Part shown: positions 29,224-37,273 of the stretch, piece after piece
Layout of the letters: each line of letters begins with the position of its first letter
Numbering within the stretch: position 1 is the first letter of the stretch
Source of the DNA: Vibrio injensis
GTDB taxonomy: Bacteria > Pseudomonadota > Gammaproteobacteria > Enterobacterales > Vibrionaceae
DNA length: 64,000 nt
Assembly: GCF_001895205.1 (NCBI RefSeq)
Contig: NZ_BDJF01000032.1
Span: forward strand, 1 to 64,000
Direction of reading: 5' to 3'
Program-made: the position numbers and the translations under genes
Notes under the pieces: model-generated
What the model was told of the DNA's origin: nothing
Databases searched by the model: none
Seen by the model: the letters and a program-made list of their open reading frames with translations, nothing else

Positions 29224-30786
29224 TTAATCTGTCGCCGCTTTTAAATCTTTTAAACGTATCCCCAACAATAAGGCGGTCAACGAATAAGCGATAGCACCAA
29301 ACACAATCAACCCACATAACGTCAAAGCTCGCTCAGTTAAACTCCACTTGAGCCAATCAGCCATGGAATCCAACTGCCAAGAGATAGCCATAACCATCAC
29401 AGCACCCGCTACGACTAAACGAGCAATAAATCCTAGCGTTTGACCAGTCACTTTGTACACCCCTTGTTGATGTAGTCCGCGATAAAGTAAAGCCATATTG
29501 ATCAAGGCTGATAAGGCTGTTGCCGCGGCTAAACCGACATAGCCAAAAGGCCAAGCAAAAATCGCGTTAAACACAATATTACTCAGCATGGCAATAATGC
29601 CATAGCGAACAGGCGTTTTTATGTCTTGTCGTGAGTAATAGCCAGGCGCTAATACCTTGATTAACATAAAATTTAATAAACCAGATGCATAAGCAAACAA
29701 AGAGAGTGAAGCCTGATGAACGTCGTGAGCAGAAAACTCACCACGCATAAAAAGTACCATCAACATCGGTTTAGCTAGCACCATTAATCCAAGCATCGCT
29801 GGAATACCCAGCAGAATCACCATTCGAACTCCCCAATCCATGGTCTGCGCAAAACCAGCTTGATGAGCATCGACATGTTTACGAGATAAAGCAGGTAAAA
29901 TAACGGTTGCAATAGCGATTCCAAATAAACCCAGTGGAAACTCAAGTAAACGGTCAGAATAATAGAGCCAACTGATCGATCCTGTTTGTAAAAAACTGGC
30001 AATAAAAGAGTCAAATAGCAGGTTAATTTGGCTAACAGATACCCCAAAAAGTGCCGGAATCATCAATGTGCGAATTTTAACCACACCCGGATCTTTCCAA
30101 GCCCATTTTGGCCTAACTAACATACCAGCTTGGATCAAAAATGGCAGTTGGAATAGAAACTGGACTAAACCACCTAAAAATACCCCTATTGCCAAACCGA
30201 TTTCAGGTTTAGCGAGATTAGGCGAAATATACCAAGCAGACAAAATCATCATTACGTTAAGAAATACCGGAGTAAAAGAGGAGACGGCAAATTTTCCTAA
30301 CGTATTAAGTACAGCACCAGAAAGCGCAACAAAAGTAATAAACCATAAATAGGGGAAAGTAATTTTGAGCAATAAGCTGGCCAATTCAAACTTTTCAGCA
30401 GCCGGACCTCCGGATAACCAATCCAAAAACCAACCAGCGCCGAATAGCGCCGTAACGGCACCAGAAAACAGCACACCGATTAAAGTCACGATAGTGACTA
30501 GTAAGCCAAGTGTCCCTGAGACTTTAGCGATCAACTCTCGCGTTTTCTGCTTATCACCCGCGGCATGATATTCCGTTAATACCGGAACAAAAGCTTGCGA
30601 GAAAGCCCCTTCAGCAAATAGACGACGTAAAAAGTTGGGAATACGATTGGCAAAGAAAAACACATCCGCACTCGCTCCCGCTCCCATTAAATTGGCCACG
30701 ACAACATCCCGAACCAACCCCAAGACGCGAGAAATAAAGGTCATGGTACTGACGACAATACCAGACTTGAGTAAACGTTTACTCAC
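29224..30786 (-). CDS. murJ: Lipid II flippase MurJ (MviN)
   Basis: 520 residues, 14 predicted membrane helices of the MOP superfamily. Flips lipid II across the inner membrane for peptidoglycan synthesis. Essential-residue segments include RVLGLVRDVVVANLMGAG and FFFANRIPNFLRRLFAEGAFSQAFVPV. The start is GTG at 30786 (VSKRLLKSG), five nt after GAGG; the longer open frame would add 25 hydrophobic residues not found in the family. Divergent from rpsT across 356 bp. Confidence 0.95.
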   Translation of the reverse strand: MSKRLLKSGIVVSTMTFISRVLGLVRDVVVANLMGAGASADVFFFANRIPNFLRRLFAEGAFSQAFVPVLTEYHAAGDKQKTRELIAKVSGTLGLLVTIVTLIGVLFSGAVTALFGAGWFLDWLSGGPAAEKFELASLLLKITFPYLWFITFVALSGAVLNTLGKFAVSSFTPVFLNVMMILSAWYISPNLAKPEIGLAIGVFLGGLVQFLFQLPFLIQAGMLVRPKWAWKDPGVVKIRTLMIPALFGVSVSQINLLFDSFIASFLQTGSISWLYYSDRLLEFPLGLFGIAIATVILPALSRKHVDAHQAGFAQTMDWGVRMVILLGIPAMLGLMVLAKPMLMVLFMRGEFSAHDVHQASLSLFAYASGLLNFMLIKVLAPGYYSRQDIKTPVRYGIIAMLSNIVFNAIFAWPFGYVGLAAATALSALINMALLYRGLHQQGVYKVTGQTLGFIARLVVAGAVMVMAISWQLDSMADWLKWSLTERALTLCGLIVFGAIAYSLTALLLGIRLKDLKAATD

Positions 30787-30960
30787 AGTAACCTCGAAAA
30801 GAAAAAACAAAAATATAAATATCAACAATGATTCGGGGGCCAAAACCACCCTTATCGCCAATTTAGCTGATCGATAACGTCCTTCAAGCTAGGGTCACCA
30901 CCTGCCGGAAGATAATATCGCCTAATCTTGGATAAGAATGTCAGAATGAGATCAGATAAG

Positions 30961-31142
30961 TATTAGCATTGCCCAAAAAATACTGTTAGAATCCACGCCA
31001 TCTTAACCGTGAAAACCTTGTGATACCAAACTTGTTTGGTTTAGACGGGTTTTTGCACAAATCATTTGACATTCAAGTGCAAATAAGGGATATTTCCGGC
31101 CCTTAAATTGTCACCGAACTAAAGTTTTTGGGAGTTAGACCC
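30961..31142 (+). promoter_or_regulatory. rpsT promoters and leader
   Basis: Two promoter-like sequences. P1: TAGAAT (30987-30992) with weak -35 TTAGCA 18 bp upstream and a GC-rich discriminator (CCACGCC). P2: TTGACA (31066-31071), 17 bp, GATATT (31089-31094). Tandem promoters are also known for E. coli rpsT. Between them ACCAAAC (31025-31031) and GTTTGGT (31034-31040) form a near-perfect 16-bp palindrome of unknown role. Confidence 0.6.
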
Positions 31143-31403
31143 TTGGCAAATAACAAATCTGCTAAGAAGCGCGCTATCCAATCTGAAAAACGTCGTCAGC
31201 ACAATGCTAGCCGTCGTTCAATGATGCGCACTTATATGAAGAAAACAGTTGCTGCAATTGCTGCTGGCGACAAAGAAGCTGCAACTGCTGCGTTTGCTGT
31301 AGTTACACCAATCCTTGACCGCATGGCGACTAAAGGCCTTATTCACAAGAATAAAGCAGCTCGTCATAAGTCTCGTTTCTCTGCTGCGATCAAAGCTCTG
31401 TAA
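31143..31403 (+). CDS. rpsT: 30S ribosomal protein S20
   Basis: 86 residues, Ala- and Lys-rich helical primary binder of 16S rRNA. The protein begins (M)[17 protein letters not shown], so initiation is at a TTG codon (31143), with GGGAG nine nt upstream. E. coli rpsT also starts with UUG, and that rare start is part of its translational autoregulation. Monocistronic with a strong terminator. Divergent from murJ, as in E. coli the neighbourhood is rpsT / ribF-ileS-lspA. Confidence 0.95.
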   Translation: MANNKSAKKRAIQSEKRRQHNASRRSMMRTYMKKTVAAIAAGDKEAATAAFAVVTPILDRMATKGLIHKNKAARHKSRFSAAIKAL

Positions 31404-31428
31404 TAGAACTTGATATCCATCAGTGATA

Positions 31429-31455
31429 AAAAAACCGGCTAAAGCCGGTTTTTTA
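31429..31455 (+). terminator. Intrinsic terminator of rpsT
   Basis: AACCGGCT (31433-31440) pairs with AGCCGGTT (31443-31450), flanked by A-run and T-run (TTTTTT), 30 nt after the rpsT stop. The A-run allows function on the minus strand too. Confidence 0.93.
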
Positions 31456-31561
31456 TTTATCTGAGAACTTTGATTTTCCGATTTGTCTACTATGATAAAC
31501 TTTCATTTGCCATAGCACATCGTTTCCTATTTCCATTCAATCAAAGTCCGATGACATCCTA

Positions 31562-31858
31562 TCAATTAGCGCAATATAAACCATGTAAAAGCTCAATCAT
31601 CGCCTTCACCTCATTGCTGCTCAAGGTATAAAATACCGTTTGCGCCTCTTTGCGCGTCTCGACTAAACCATCCCGCCTTAGCCAAGCCAAGTGTTGTGAC
31701 AATGCAGACTGGCTCAACTCTAACTTGCTACATAACTCACCAACGGAAAGTTCTTGATTGTGTAACAAGCAAAGAATTTGCAGCCGCCTCTCATTGGCCA
31801 TGGCTTTTAATAACACCACTGCTTGAGCGGAATTTTGTTCCATTTGTGCTAGGTTCAT
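31562..31858 (-). CDS. hlyU: ArsR/SmtB-type transcriptional activator HlyU
   Basis: 98 residues, winged helix-turn-helix (recognition region LELSQSALSQHLAWLRRDGL). HlyU in V. cholerae activates the haemolysin hlyA, and in V. vulnificus and V. parahaemolyticus it relieves H-NS silencing at rtx or exsA promoters. It lacks the metal-binding Cys pair of ArsR. Cysteines are C30, C43 and C96; C30 and C96 correspond to the two redox-sensitive cysteines described in V. cholerae, while C43 appears extra. The call rests on close resemblance to V. cholerae HlyU and on its place between rpsT and nhaR. Whether target toxins exist in this strain cannot be told here. Confidence 0.88.
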   Translation of the reverse strand: MNLAQMEQNSAQAVVLLKAMANERRLQILCLLHNQELSVGELCSKLELSQSALSQHLAWLRRDGLVETRKEAQTVFYTLSSNEVKAMIELLHGLYCAN

Positions 31859-32164
31859 GTGTAAGCCCTTTTAAAAACAAAAACTTAAACAAACCAACCT
31901 TAACGTGCAACACGCCACAGTAAAAGTGAAGCTATTTAGCCTACGCTCAACAACTTATTATTTTGACGATGAGTTATAACTTTTAAAAGGCAAATCAACA
32001 CTGCAGTTTGTTTAAATATATCGGCGCATCCAAGATCAGAGCGAACCTTCTATGGATTGACCAATTCGACAGATAGTAATCTATTTGTTAACAATAATAT
32101 ACACCAAAGCAAACGGAAAAAGCACAACGCAGTGAATTGAGACAGGCGTTCCATTAAGGCGAGA
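31859..32164 (-). other. Intergenic region upstream of hlyU (no gene seen)
   Basis: 306 bp, AT-rich, between nhaR and hlyU on the same strand. No hairpin with a T-run follows nhaR, so read-through into hlyU is possible. AAAAGGG precedes the hlyU ATG. I see no confident -35/-10 pair or operator. Confidence 0.4.
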
Positions 32165-33055
32165 TCATTCAAAAAAATGACTAAAATCAGTATCACAGAC
32201 ATTTTTCACTGCCGGATGCTGGATCATTCTTTCCGCAAAAATAACATAATATTCTTCTTTAATTTCGTCTAAACGGCTGAGTAAATGTAACGACCCCTCT
32301 TGTTCCATTTCTGAACGTAATAATAAAGGAGCCATAAAAATCACATCCGGATGATATAAAGCAAACGCCTTCATTAAAGCCGCATCATCAAACTCTCCCA
32401 GAATATTTGGCTGCATACCTTGGCGATCAAACCACTGTCTAACTTTACGGCCCATCGCCGTACGCCCTCCAGGAAGCAGAAGTTTACGCTGGGTGAGTAC
32501 TGCAGGATATTGCCCACACTCTACCGCACCACTAGAGAAAAATCCCATATGGCTTTCGCCCAATTTTTTACTGAATAATCCCGGACTTTGGCTTGAATCC
32601 ACCGGACAATCCGAGAGAATCATGTCCAATTTATGTTGAGATAATTGTTCAAGCAATAACTCGTGGGTAGATTCAAAGCAACGTAAATGAATCCGATTAT
32701 CTTCCGGTACGGTGCTCATCAAAATTTTACTGACTAAACGTTTAGAAAGCGCATCGGCAACCCCAACATCGAAGAGCACATTCGAGCGCTGACTATAATT
32801 AACAATATCGAGCATCTCGTAACTCAATCCAAACATCCGGTCAGCGTATTTAAACACCAACTGCCCGAGCTCGGTTGGCTCGATACTGCGACCATTACGT
32901 TTTGTTAACTTCCCAGCTAACCTATCCTCTAGTGCTTTAATTTGCCCAGTAACGGTTTGAGGAGTAAGAAAAAGGGCATCAGCGGCTTTAGTCACCGAGC
33001 CTTGCTTACAGACCATCCAGAAATAGTAGAGGTGATTATAATTAAGATGTGACAT
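32165..33055 (-). CDS. nhaR: LysR-family transcriptional activator NhaR
   Basis: 296 residues. In E. coli NhaR responds to sodium and activates nhaA and also pgaABCD. N-terminal winged helix ([25 protein letters not shown] region, residues 1-62) and a LysR co-inducer domain including [20 protein letters not shown], nearly identical to the enteric protein. I start at MSHLNYNH (33055); an upstream in-frame ATG adds five residues. nhaA is not adjacent here. Its neighbour across a divergent gap is nptA, a sodium-dependent transporter. Confidence 0.92.
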   Translation of the reverse strand: MSHLNYNHLYYFWMVCKQGSVTKAADALFLTPQTVTGQIKALEDRLAGKLTKRNGRSIEPTELGQLVFKYADRMFGLSYEMLDIVNYSQRSNVLFDVGVADALSKRLVSKILMSTVPEDNRIHLRCFESTHELLLEQLSQHKLDMILSDCPVDSSQSPGLFSKKLGESHMGFFSSGAVECGQYPAVLTQRKLLLPGGRTAMGRKVRQWFDRQGMQPNILGEFDDAALMKAFALYHPDVIFMAPLLLRSEMEQEGSLHLLSRLDEIKEEYYVIFAERMIQHPAVKNVCDTDFSHFFE

Positions 33056-33415
33056 GGCGTACTCAATCAATACACAGTTCGTCTTTTATAACAAACTCAG
33101 AGCTTACCGACAAACACTTCGGTTTAACCGAAACATTTACTAAAACATTCCTTGTTTTAGCGAATCAAAAAAAGCAAACCGTCATCATTCAGACATAAAA
33201 AACATTATTTTATCGATGAAAACACATCCAGATACAAATTCAAAACATCAATAATATTATAGAGTTAATAAGCAAACAGGACGTTAACACCCATCATTTT
33301 AATCAAGCACTGACTTACCGCCCCCTCTGTAATATTACTGAAATATTTGTCATCTAACATCGCGGGCAGATTCAACAACAGACCTCAAATATTTATCAGG
33401 TCAATGGAGAACCCC
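33056..33415. promoter_or_regulatory. nhaR-nptA divergent region with two perfect inverted repeats
   Basis: 360 bp without a gene. TTCGGTTTAACCGAA (33118-33132) is a 15-bp palindrome, and seven bases on CTAAAACA (33140-33147) pairs with TGTTTTAG (33153-33160) around TTCCT. Both lie 60-105 bp upstream of nhaR and about 260-300 bp upstream of nptA. The remainder is strongly AT-rich. Confidence 0.5.
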
Positions 33416-34564
33416 ATGATAAACCAAGCGACATCCACAGCGGTGCCAAGCTTAGCAATGACACGTTGGCTACGCTGGATTAACTTGGCACTGATGCTCT
33501 ACTTATTGCTACTGGCCGTAGCAATGGTCGGCAGCGGATTTAAGTGGTCAACAGGAGAACATGCCAAAGCGCTCTTTGCCTTTGCCGCTCACCCTATCGC
33601 CGGTTTGATGATCGGCTTAGTTGCGACGGCCTTAATTCAATCGTCCAGTACCGTTACCTCAATTATTGTTGGTTTAGTCGCAGGAGGTTTACCTGTTGAA
33701 ATTGCGATTCCAATGGTTATGGGGGCCAACATTGGCACAACGGTCACCAATACACTGGTTAGCCTAGGTCATGTTCACTGTAAGCATGAGTTTAAACGAG
33801 CATTTGCTAGCGCAACCATCCATGATTTCTTTAATTTGCTCGCCGTACTCATTTTCTTACCTTTAGAGATGATGTTTGGGATTTTTGAAAAAATCTCTTA
33901 TTGGTTAGTTTCCCCTCTTATGTCCACAGGTGATATGAGCGTTAAAGGTCTTGATTTTATTGGCCCTGTAACTAAACCTATCATTACTGGACTGCAAGAT
34001 CAGCTTAGTGTTTTTGGTCATGTCTGGGGTGGGGTTAGCATGATCGTACTTGGGATCAGTATTATTTTTGTCGCGATACTGATGATGGGCAAATTAATGA
34101 AGAAACTGATGGTCGGTCCCGCTCGCGATATATTGAAAAGCGCAATAGGTAAAGGCCCTTTACATGGTATCGCTTCAGGTACAGTGGTTACGGTTTTAGT
34201 CCAATCGTCCACCACCACCACTACCTTGATCGTGCCTTTGGTTGGATCAGGAGTGTTAAAAGTTCGTGATGTTTATCCTTTCACCCTTGGGGCGAACATT
34301 GGAACCTGTATTACCGCTCTTCTAGCAGCGACCGCCGTCTCTGGTGAATTTGCTGTCTTTGCACTGCAAATTGCTCTGGTGCATTTGGTGTTTAATATCA
34401 GTGCAACGCTGTTGATTTTTGGGATTCCATTTTTACGTGAACTCCCCCTTAAAGGCGCTGACTGGATTTCGGACCGCGCGGTAAAAAATAAGGCTTCAGT
34501 GGCACTCTATTTATTTACGGTCTTCGTTCTTCTTCCGGGCTCAGTGTTGACGCTGACAACCTGA
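33416..34564 (+). CDS. nptA: Sodium-dependent phosphate cotransporter NptA
   Basis: 382 residues, matching the V. cholerae NptA length, from the type II Na/Pi cotransporter family related to mammalian NaPi-II. Two inverted copies of the Na/Pi repeat each carry a QSSS(T) motif: ATALIQSSSTVTSIIVGLVAGG and TVLVQSSTTTTTLIVPLVGSG, each followed by a GANIGT segment. Takes up phosphate using the sodium gradient, best suited to alkaline, salty habitats. I choose the ATG at 33416, nine nt after GGAG; the frame is open 23 codons upstream. Confidence 0.92.
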   Translation: MINQATSTAVPSLAMTRWLRWINLALMLYLLLLAVAMVGSGFKWSTGEHAKALFAFAAHPIAGLMIGLVATALIQSSSTVTSIIVGLVAGGLPVEIAIPMVMGANIGTTVTNTLVSLGHVHCKHEFKRAFASATIHDFFNLLAVLIFLPLEMMFGIFEKISYWLVSPLMSTGDMSVKGLDFIGPVTKPIITGLQDQLSVFGHVWGGVSMIVLGISIIFVAILMMGKLMKKLMVGPARDILKSAIGKGPLHGIASGTVVTVLVQSSTTTTTLIVPLVGSGVLKVRDVYPFTLGANIGTCITALLAATAVSGEFAVFALQIALVHLVFNISATLLIFGIPFLRELPLKGADWISDRAVKNKASVALYLFTVFVLLPGSVLTLTT

Positions 34565-34596
34565 TTCATAACACTTATCAACTGAACCCAAATAAC

Positions 34597-34632
34597 AACG
34601 CCGCCAAAGCATAGTGCTTGGCGGCGTTATTA
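34597..34632. terminator. Bidirectional terminator between nptA and thyA
   Basis: AACGCCGCCAA (34597-34607) pairs with TTGGCGGCGTT (34618-34628), extended by GCA/TGC next to a bulged A. T-rich sequence follows on both strands (ATTATTATT and GTTATTT). Confidence 0.85.
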
Positions 34633-34752
34633 TTACTAGTCGACTCATGCTCCAATCAACACTTCACCGAGATTGATAACGCTTATCTATCGTCATCGTC
34701 TTTCTTTGCGTTGGATCTTATCTCACACTACGCATAAAGATAAACGTCATGA

Positions 34753-35604
34753 TTAGACGGAAAAAGGATATTGAATCGGCTCATGATGCTGATAATCCGT
34801 CACCGAGAAATCATCAAGGGTTACCCATGTTTCTAAATCTTCCAGTGAACGAATCTCTGGATTAATGTGAAACTGTGCCGCAGGCAGTGGTTGCCGCTTT
34901 AATTGAACATCACGCATTAATTCCAGTTGGTCTTCATAAATGTGTGCGTTGACAATTTTATGGTAAGCCGAGCCCGGTTTTTTACCGGTAATTTGTGCCA
35001 TAATTGCCAAAAAAACATACACTTGAACCATGTTAAAATTCAGCCCAAGCGGGACATCACACGATCGTTGAGTGCTGTTTAGATAGAGCGTATCGCCCAA
35101 CAAAGAAAAGTGATGACTATACATACACGGCCGTAAACAGCCCATATGAAACTCACCCGGATTGTAAAAATTGAGAATTTCTCCTCTATCGTCAATACCG
35201 CGCGTTAAGTCATCAACAATTTTTTTCAGTTGATCAATATGGCCACCATCAGGCTTAGCCCATGCTCGTCCTTGAACGCCATAAACTCGTCCCATATCAT
35301 CCTCACCTTTACGATAAGGATTAGTCAGCCAAGCCGCGTTCATATTCGCATTCGCATCCCATGTTTTGGTGCCTAGCTGACGAAAATCTGCGGCACTGTC
35401 ATAGCCACGAATATAGCCCAGCAATTCAGCAACCGCTGATTTCCAAAAACTCTTTCGTGTCGTGACTAAGGGAAACTGATTATTTGCCACATCATAAGTG
35501 AGATCGGCATTAATCACGGTCAAACAGCGCTTACCGGTTCGTTCGTTCTCAACCCAGATGCCTTGGTCAACAATTCTCTGGCAAAGGTCTAAATACTGTT
35601 TCAC
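34753..35604 (-). CDS. thyA: Thymidylate synthase ThyA (divergent 283-residue type)
   Basis: 283 residues. Methylates dUMP to dTMP with methylene-tetrahydrofolate. The catalytic Cys is C160 in [10 protein letters not shown] and the dUMP-binding motif [12 protein letters not shown] follows. It departs from E. coli ThyA at positions usually invariant: the His after the catalytic Cys is Met161, and the second of the paired phosphate-binding arginines is Gly (DDRG at 138-141). The same variant occurs in V. cholerae, where thyA mutants need thymine, so it is functional. GTG start overlapping the lgt stop by 4 nt. Confidence 0.93.
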   Translation of the reverse strand: MKQYLDLCQRIVDQGIWVENERTGKRCLTVINADLTYDVANNQFPLVTTRKSFWKSAVAELLGYIRGYDSAADFRQLGTKTWDANANMNAAWLTNPYRKGEDDMGRVYGVQGRAWAKPDGGHIDQLKKIVDDLTRGIDDRGEILNFYNPGEFHMGCLRPCMYSHHFSLLGDTLYLNSTQRSCDVPLGLNFNMVQVYVFLAIMAQITGKKPGSAYHKIVNAHIYEDQLELMRDVQLKRQPLPAAQFHINPEIRSLEDLETWVTLDDFSVTDYQHHEPIQYPFSV

Positions 35605-36428
35605 TTTACAACCTTACTTTTTTGCGGACTATCTTGATACATTTGGCGTTGATACGCCCATACCATTAATATTATTCCGAAGATAATCATCGGCGTAGAT
35701 AGAATTTGTCCCATGGAGATCACATCACCAAACAAACCGAGTTGCACATCCGGTTCGCGAACAAACTCGACAAGGAAACGGAATGTACCATATCCGATCA
35801 AAAATAGCCCAGAAACGGCGCCTAGAGGACGCGGCTTTTTGATAAACCAATTTAAAATAAAAAACAGTACGATCCCTTCTAGTACCAATTCATAAAGTTG
35901 TGATGGATGGCGCGGTAATGGCCCACCATTCGGGAAAACAAACGCCCAAGGAACATCGGTCACTCGTCCCCACAGTTCAGAGTTCATGAAGTTACCGAGC
36001 CTACCCATGCCTAAACCGAACGGCACTAAAGGAGCGACAAAATCAGCAACGCCAAAAAAAGTACGTTGCTGACGACGAGCGTACCAGTACATCGCCGTTA
36101 TCACGCCCAGTAAACCACCGTGAAAAGACATTCCACCAGTCCATACTTTAAACAGATACAAGGGATCGGCTAAGAAAAGCTCAAAGTTATAAAAAAGAAC
36201 ATAGCCAACCCGTCCACCAATCACAACGCCTAAAAAGCCAGCAAAAAGCAAATCTGAAACCTGTTCTCGTGTCCATCCACTGCCGGGCTTATCAGCTCGG
36301 CGATTAGCTAACCACATAGCAAATAGGAAGCCAAATAAGTACATCATTCCGTACCAACGCACAGAAAGCGGGCCGATAGAAAATAACACCGGGTCAATAT
36401 TAGGAAAAGTAAGATAGCCTTGAGACAT
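35601..36428 (-). CDS. lgt: Prolipoprotein diacylglyceryl transferase Lgt
   Basis: 275 residues, seven transmembrane helices. Attaches diacylglycerol from phosphatidylglycerol to the lipobox Cys of prolipoproteins, the first step of lipoprotein maturation before LspA. The Lgt signature [13 protein letters not shown] and the segments [20 protein letters not shown] and [13 protein letters not shown] are intact. Upstream of thyA in a coupled lgt-thyA pair, as in E. coli. Confidence 0.96.
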   Translation of the reverse strand: MSQGYLTFPNIDPVLFSIGPLSVRWYGMMYLFGFLFAMWLANRRADKPGSGWTREQVSDLLFAGFLGVVIGGRVGYVLFYNFELFLADPLYLFKVWTGGMSFHGGLLGVITAMYWYARRQQRTFFGVADFVAPLVPFGLGMGRLGNFMNSELWGRVTDVPWAFVFPNGGPLPRHPSQLYELVLEGIVLFFILNWFIKKPRPLGAVSGLFLIGYGTFRFLVEFVREPDVQLGLFGDVISMGQILSTPMIIFGIILMVWAYQRQMYQDSPQKSKVVK

Positions 36429-36458
36429 AAAATAGCGTTCTCTGTCTTAGATAAAAAG

Positions 36459-37256
36459 TTATTGCAACAACATTGTTATTGCTACGAACATCAGGAAAAA
36501 AGCAAAAAAACGTTTTAGCGTTACCGTCGGCAATCGTGACGCTAATTTAGCGCCGATCCGAGTAGTCAAGATTGAGGTGGAAGCAATGGCTAATAATGCA
36601 GGAAGATACACATAACCTAGGCTATATTCCGGTAGATTTTCTACTCGATAACCATGCAAAATAAAGCCTAACATACCAGAAATGGCAATCACTAAACCAC
36701 ACACGGCCGATGAACCAACTGCTTTACGCATCTCAACACCATGGTGATTTAAAAAAGGAACCGTTAATGAGCCACCGCCAATTCCCGCTAACGTAGAAAT
36801 AATTCCGATCCCATTTCCTGATAATAACGTCACTATCGCTCCCGGCATCGGCCTTGTTGAACGAGCTTGCATGGAAGAACGTACCATCTGCAGTGCAAGA
36901 GCCAAAACGATAACCCCAAATACTTTAGGTAAATAATCACTAGGGATCCACTCGGCAACCACAGAGCCTAAAAAACCGCCAGTAAGCACGCCCGGCAGCA
37001 GCCATTTAACAACAAATAAATCGATATTACCCAATTTAAGATGATTCAACGCAGAGGAAATAGAGGTGATGATGATCGTCGCTAAAGAGGTCGCCAGAGC
37101 AATATGCATAACGATCTCTGGATGAATGCCCATTTGCGGTAACAAAAACAGCAGGGCAGGAACCACTAATAGCCCACCACCAATGCCTAATAAACCGGCC
37201 AATAATCCAACGACAGAACCTAATATAATTAGCAGAAGAATGAACTCAATACCCAC
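36459..37256 (-). CDS. TauE/SafE (TSUP) family membrane transporter
   Basis: 265 residues, about eight transmembrane helices. Two related halves each carry the family glycine-rich motif: GLLAGLLGIGGGLLVVPAL near the N-terminus and STLAGIGGGSLTVPFL in the middle. Members export sulfite, sulfoacetate or other organosulfur anions; substrate here is unknown. GTG start after AGGA. Lies between ptsP (17 nt upstream) and lgt (30 nt downstream), so likely in one transcript rppH-ptsP-TSUP-lgt-thyA. Confidence 0.88.
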   Translation of the reverse strand: MGIEFILLLIILGSVVGLLAGLLGIGGGLLVVPALLFLLPQMGIHPEIVMHIALATSLATIIITSISSALNHLKLGNIDLFVVKWLLPGVLTGGFLGSVVAEWIPSDYLPKVFGVIVLALALQMVRSSMQARSTRPMPGAIVTLLSGNGIGIISTLAGIGGGSLTVPFLNHHGVEMRKAVGSSAVCGLVIAISGMLGFILHGYRVENLPEYSLGYVYLPALLAIASTSILTTRIGAKLASRLPTVTLKRFFAFFLMFVAITMLLQ

Positions 37257-37273
37257 AGTGGCGTCCTATTTGT

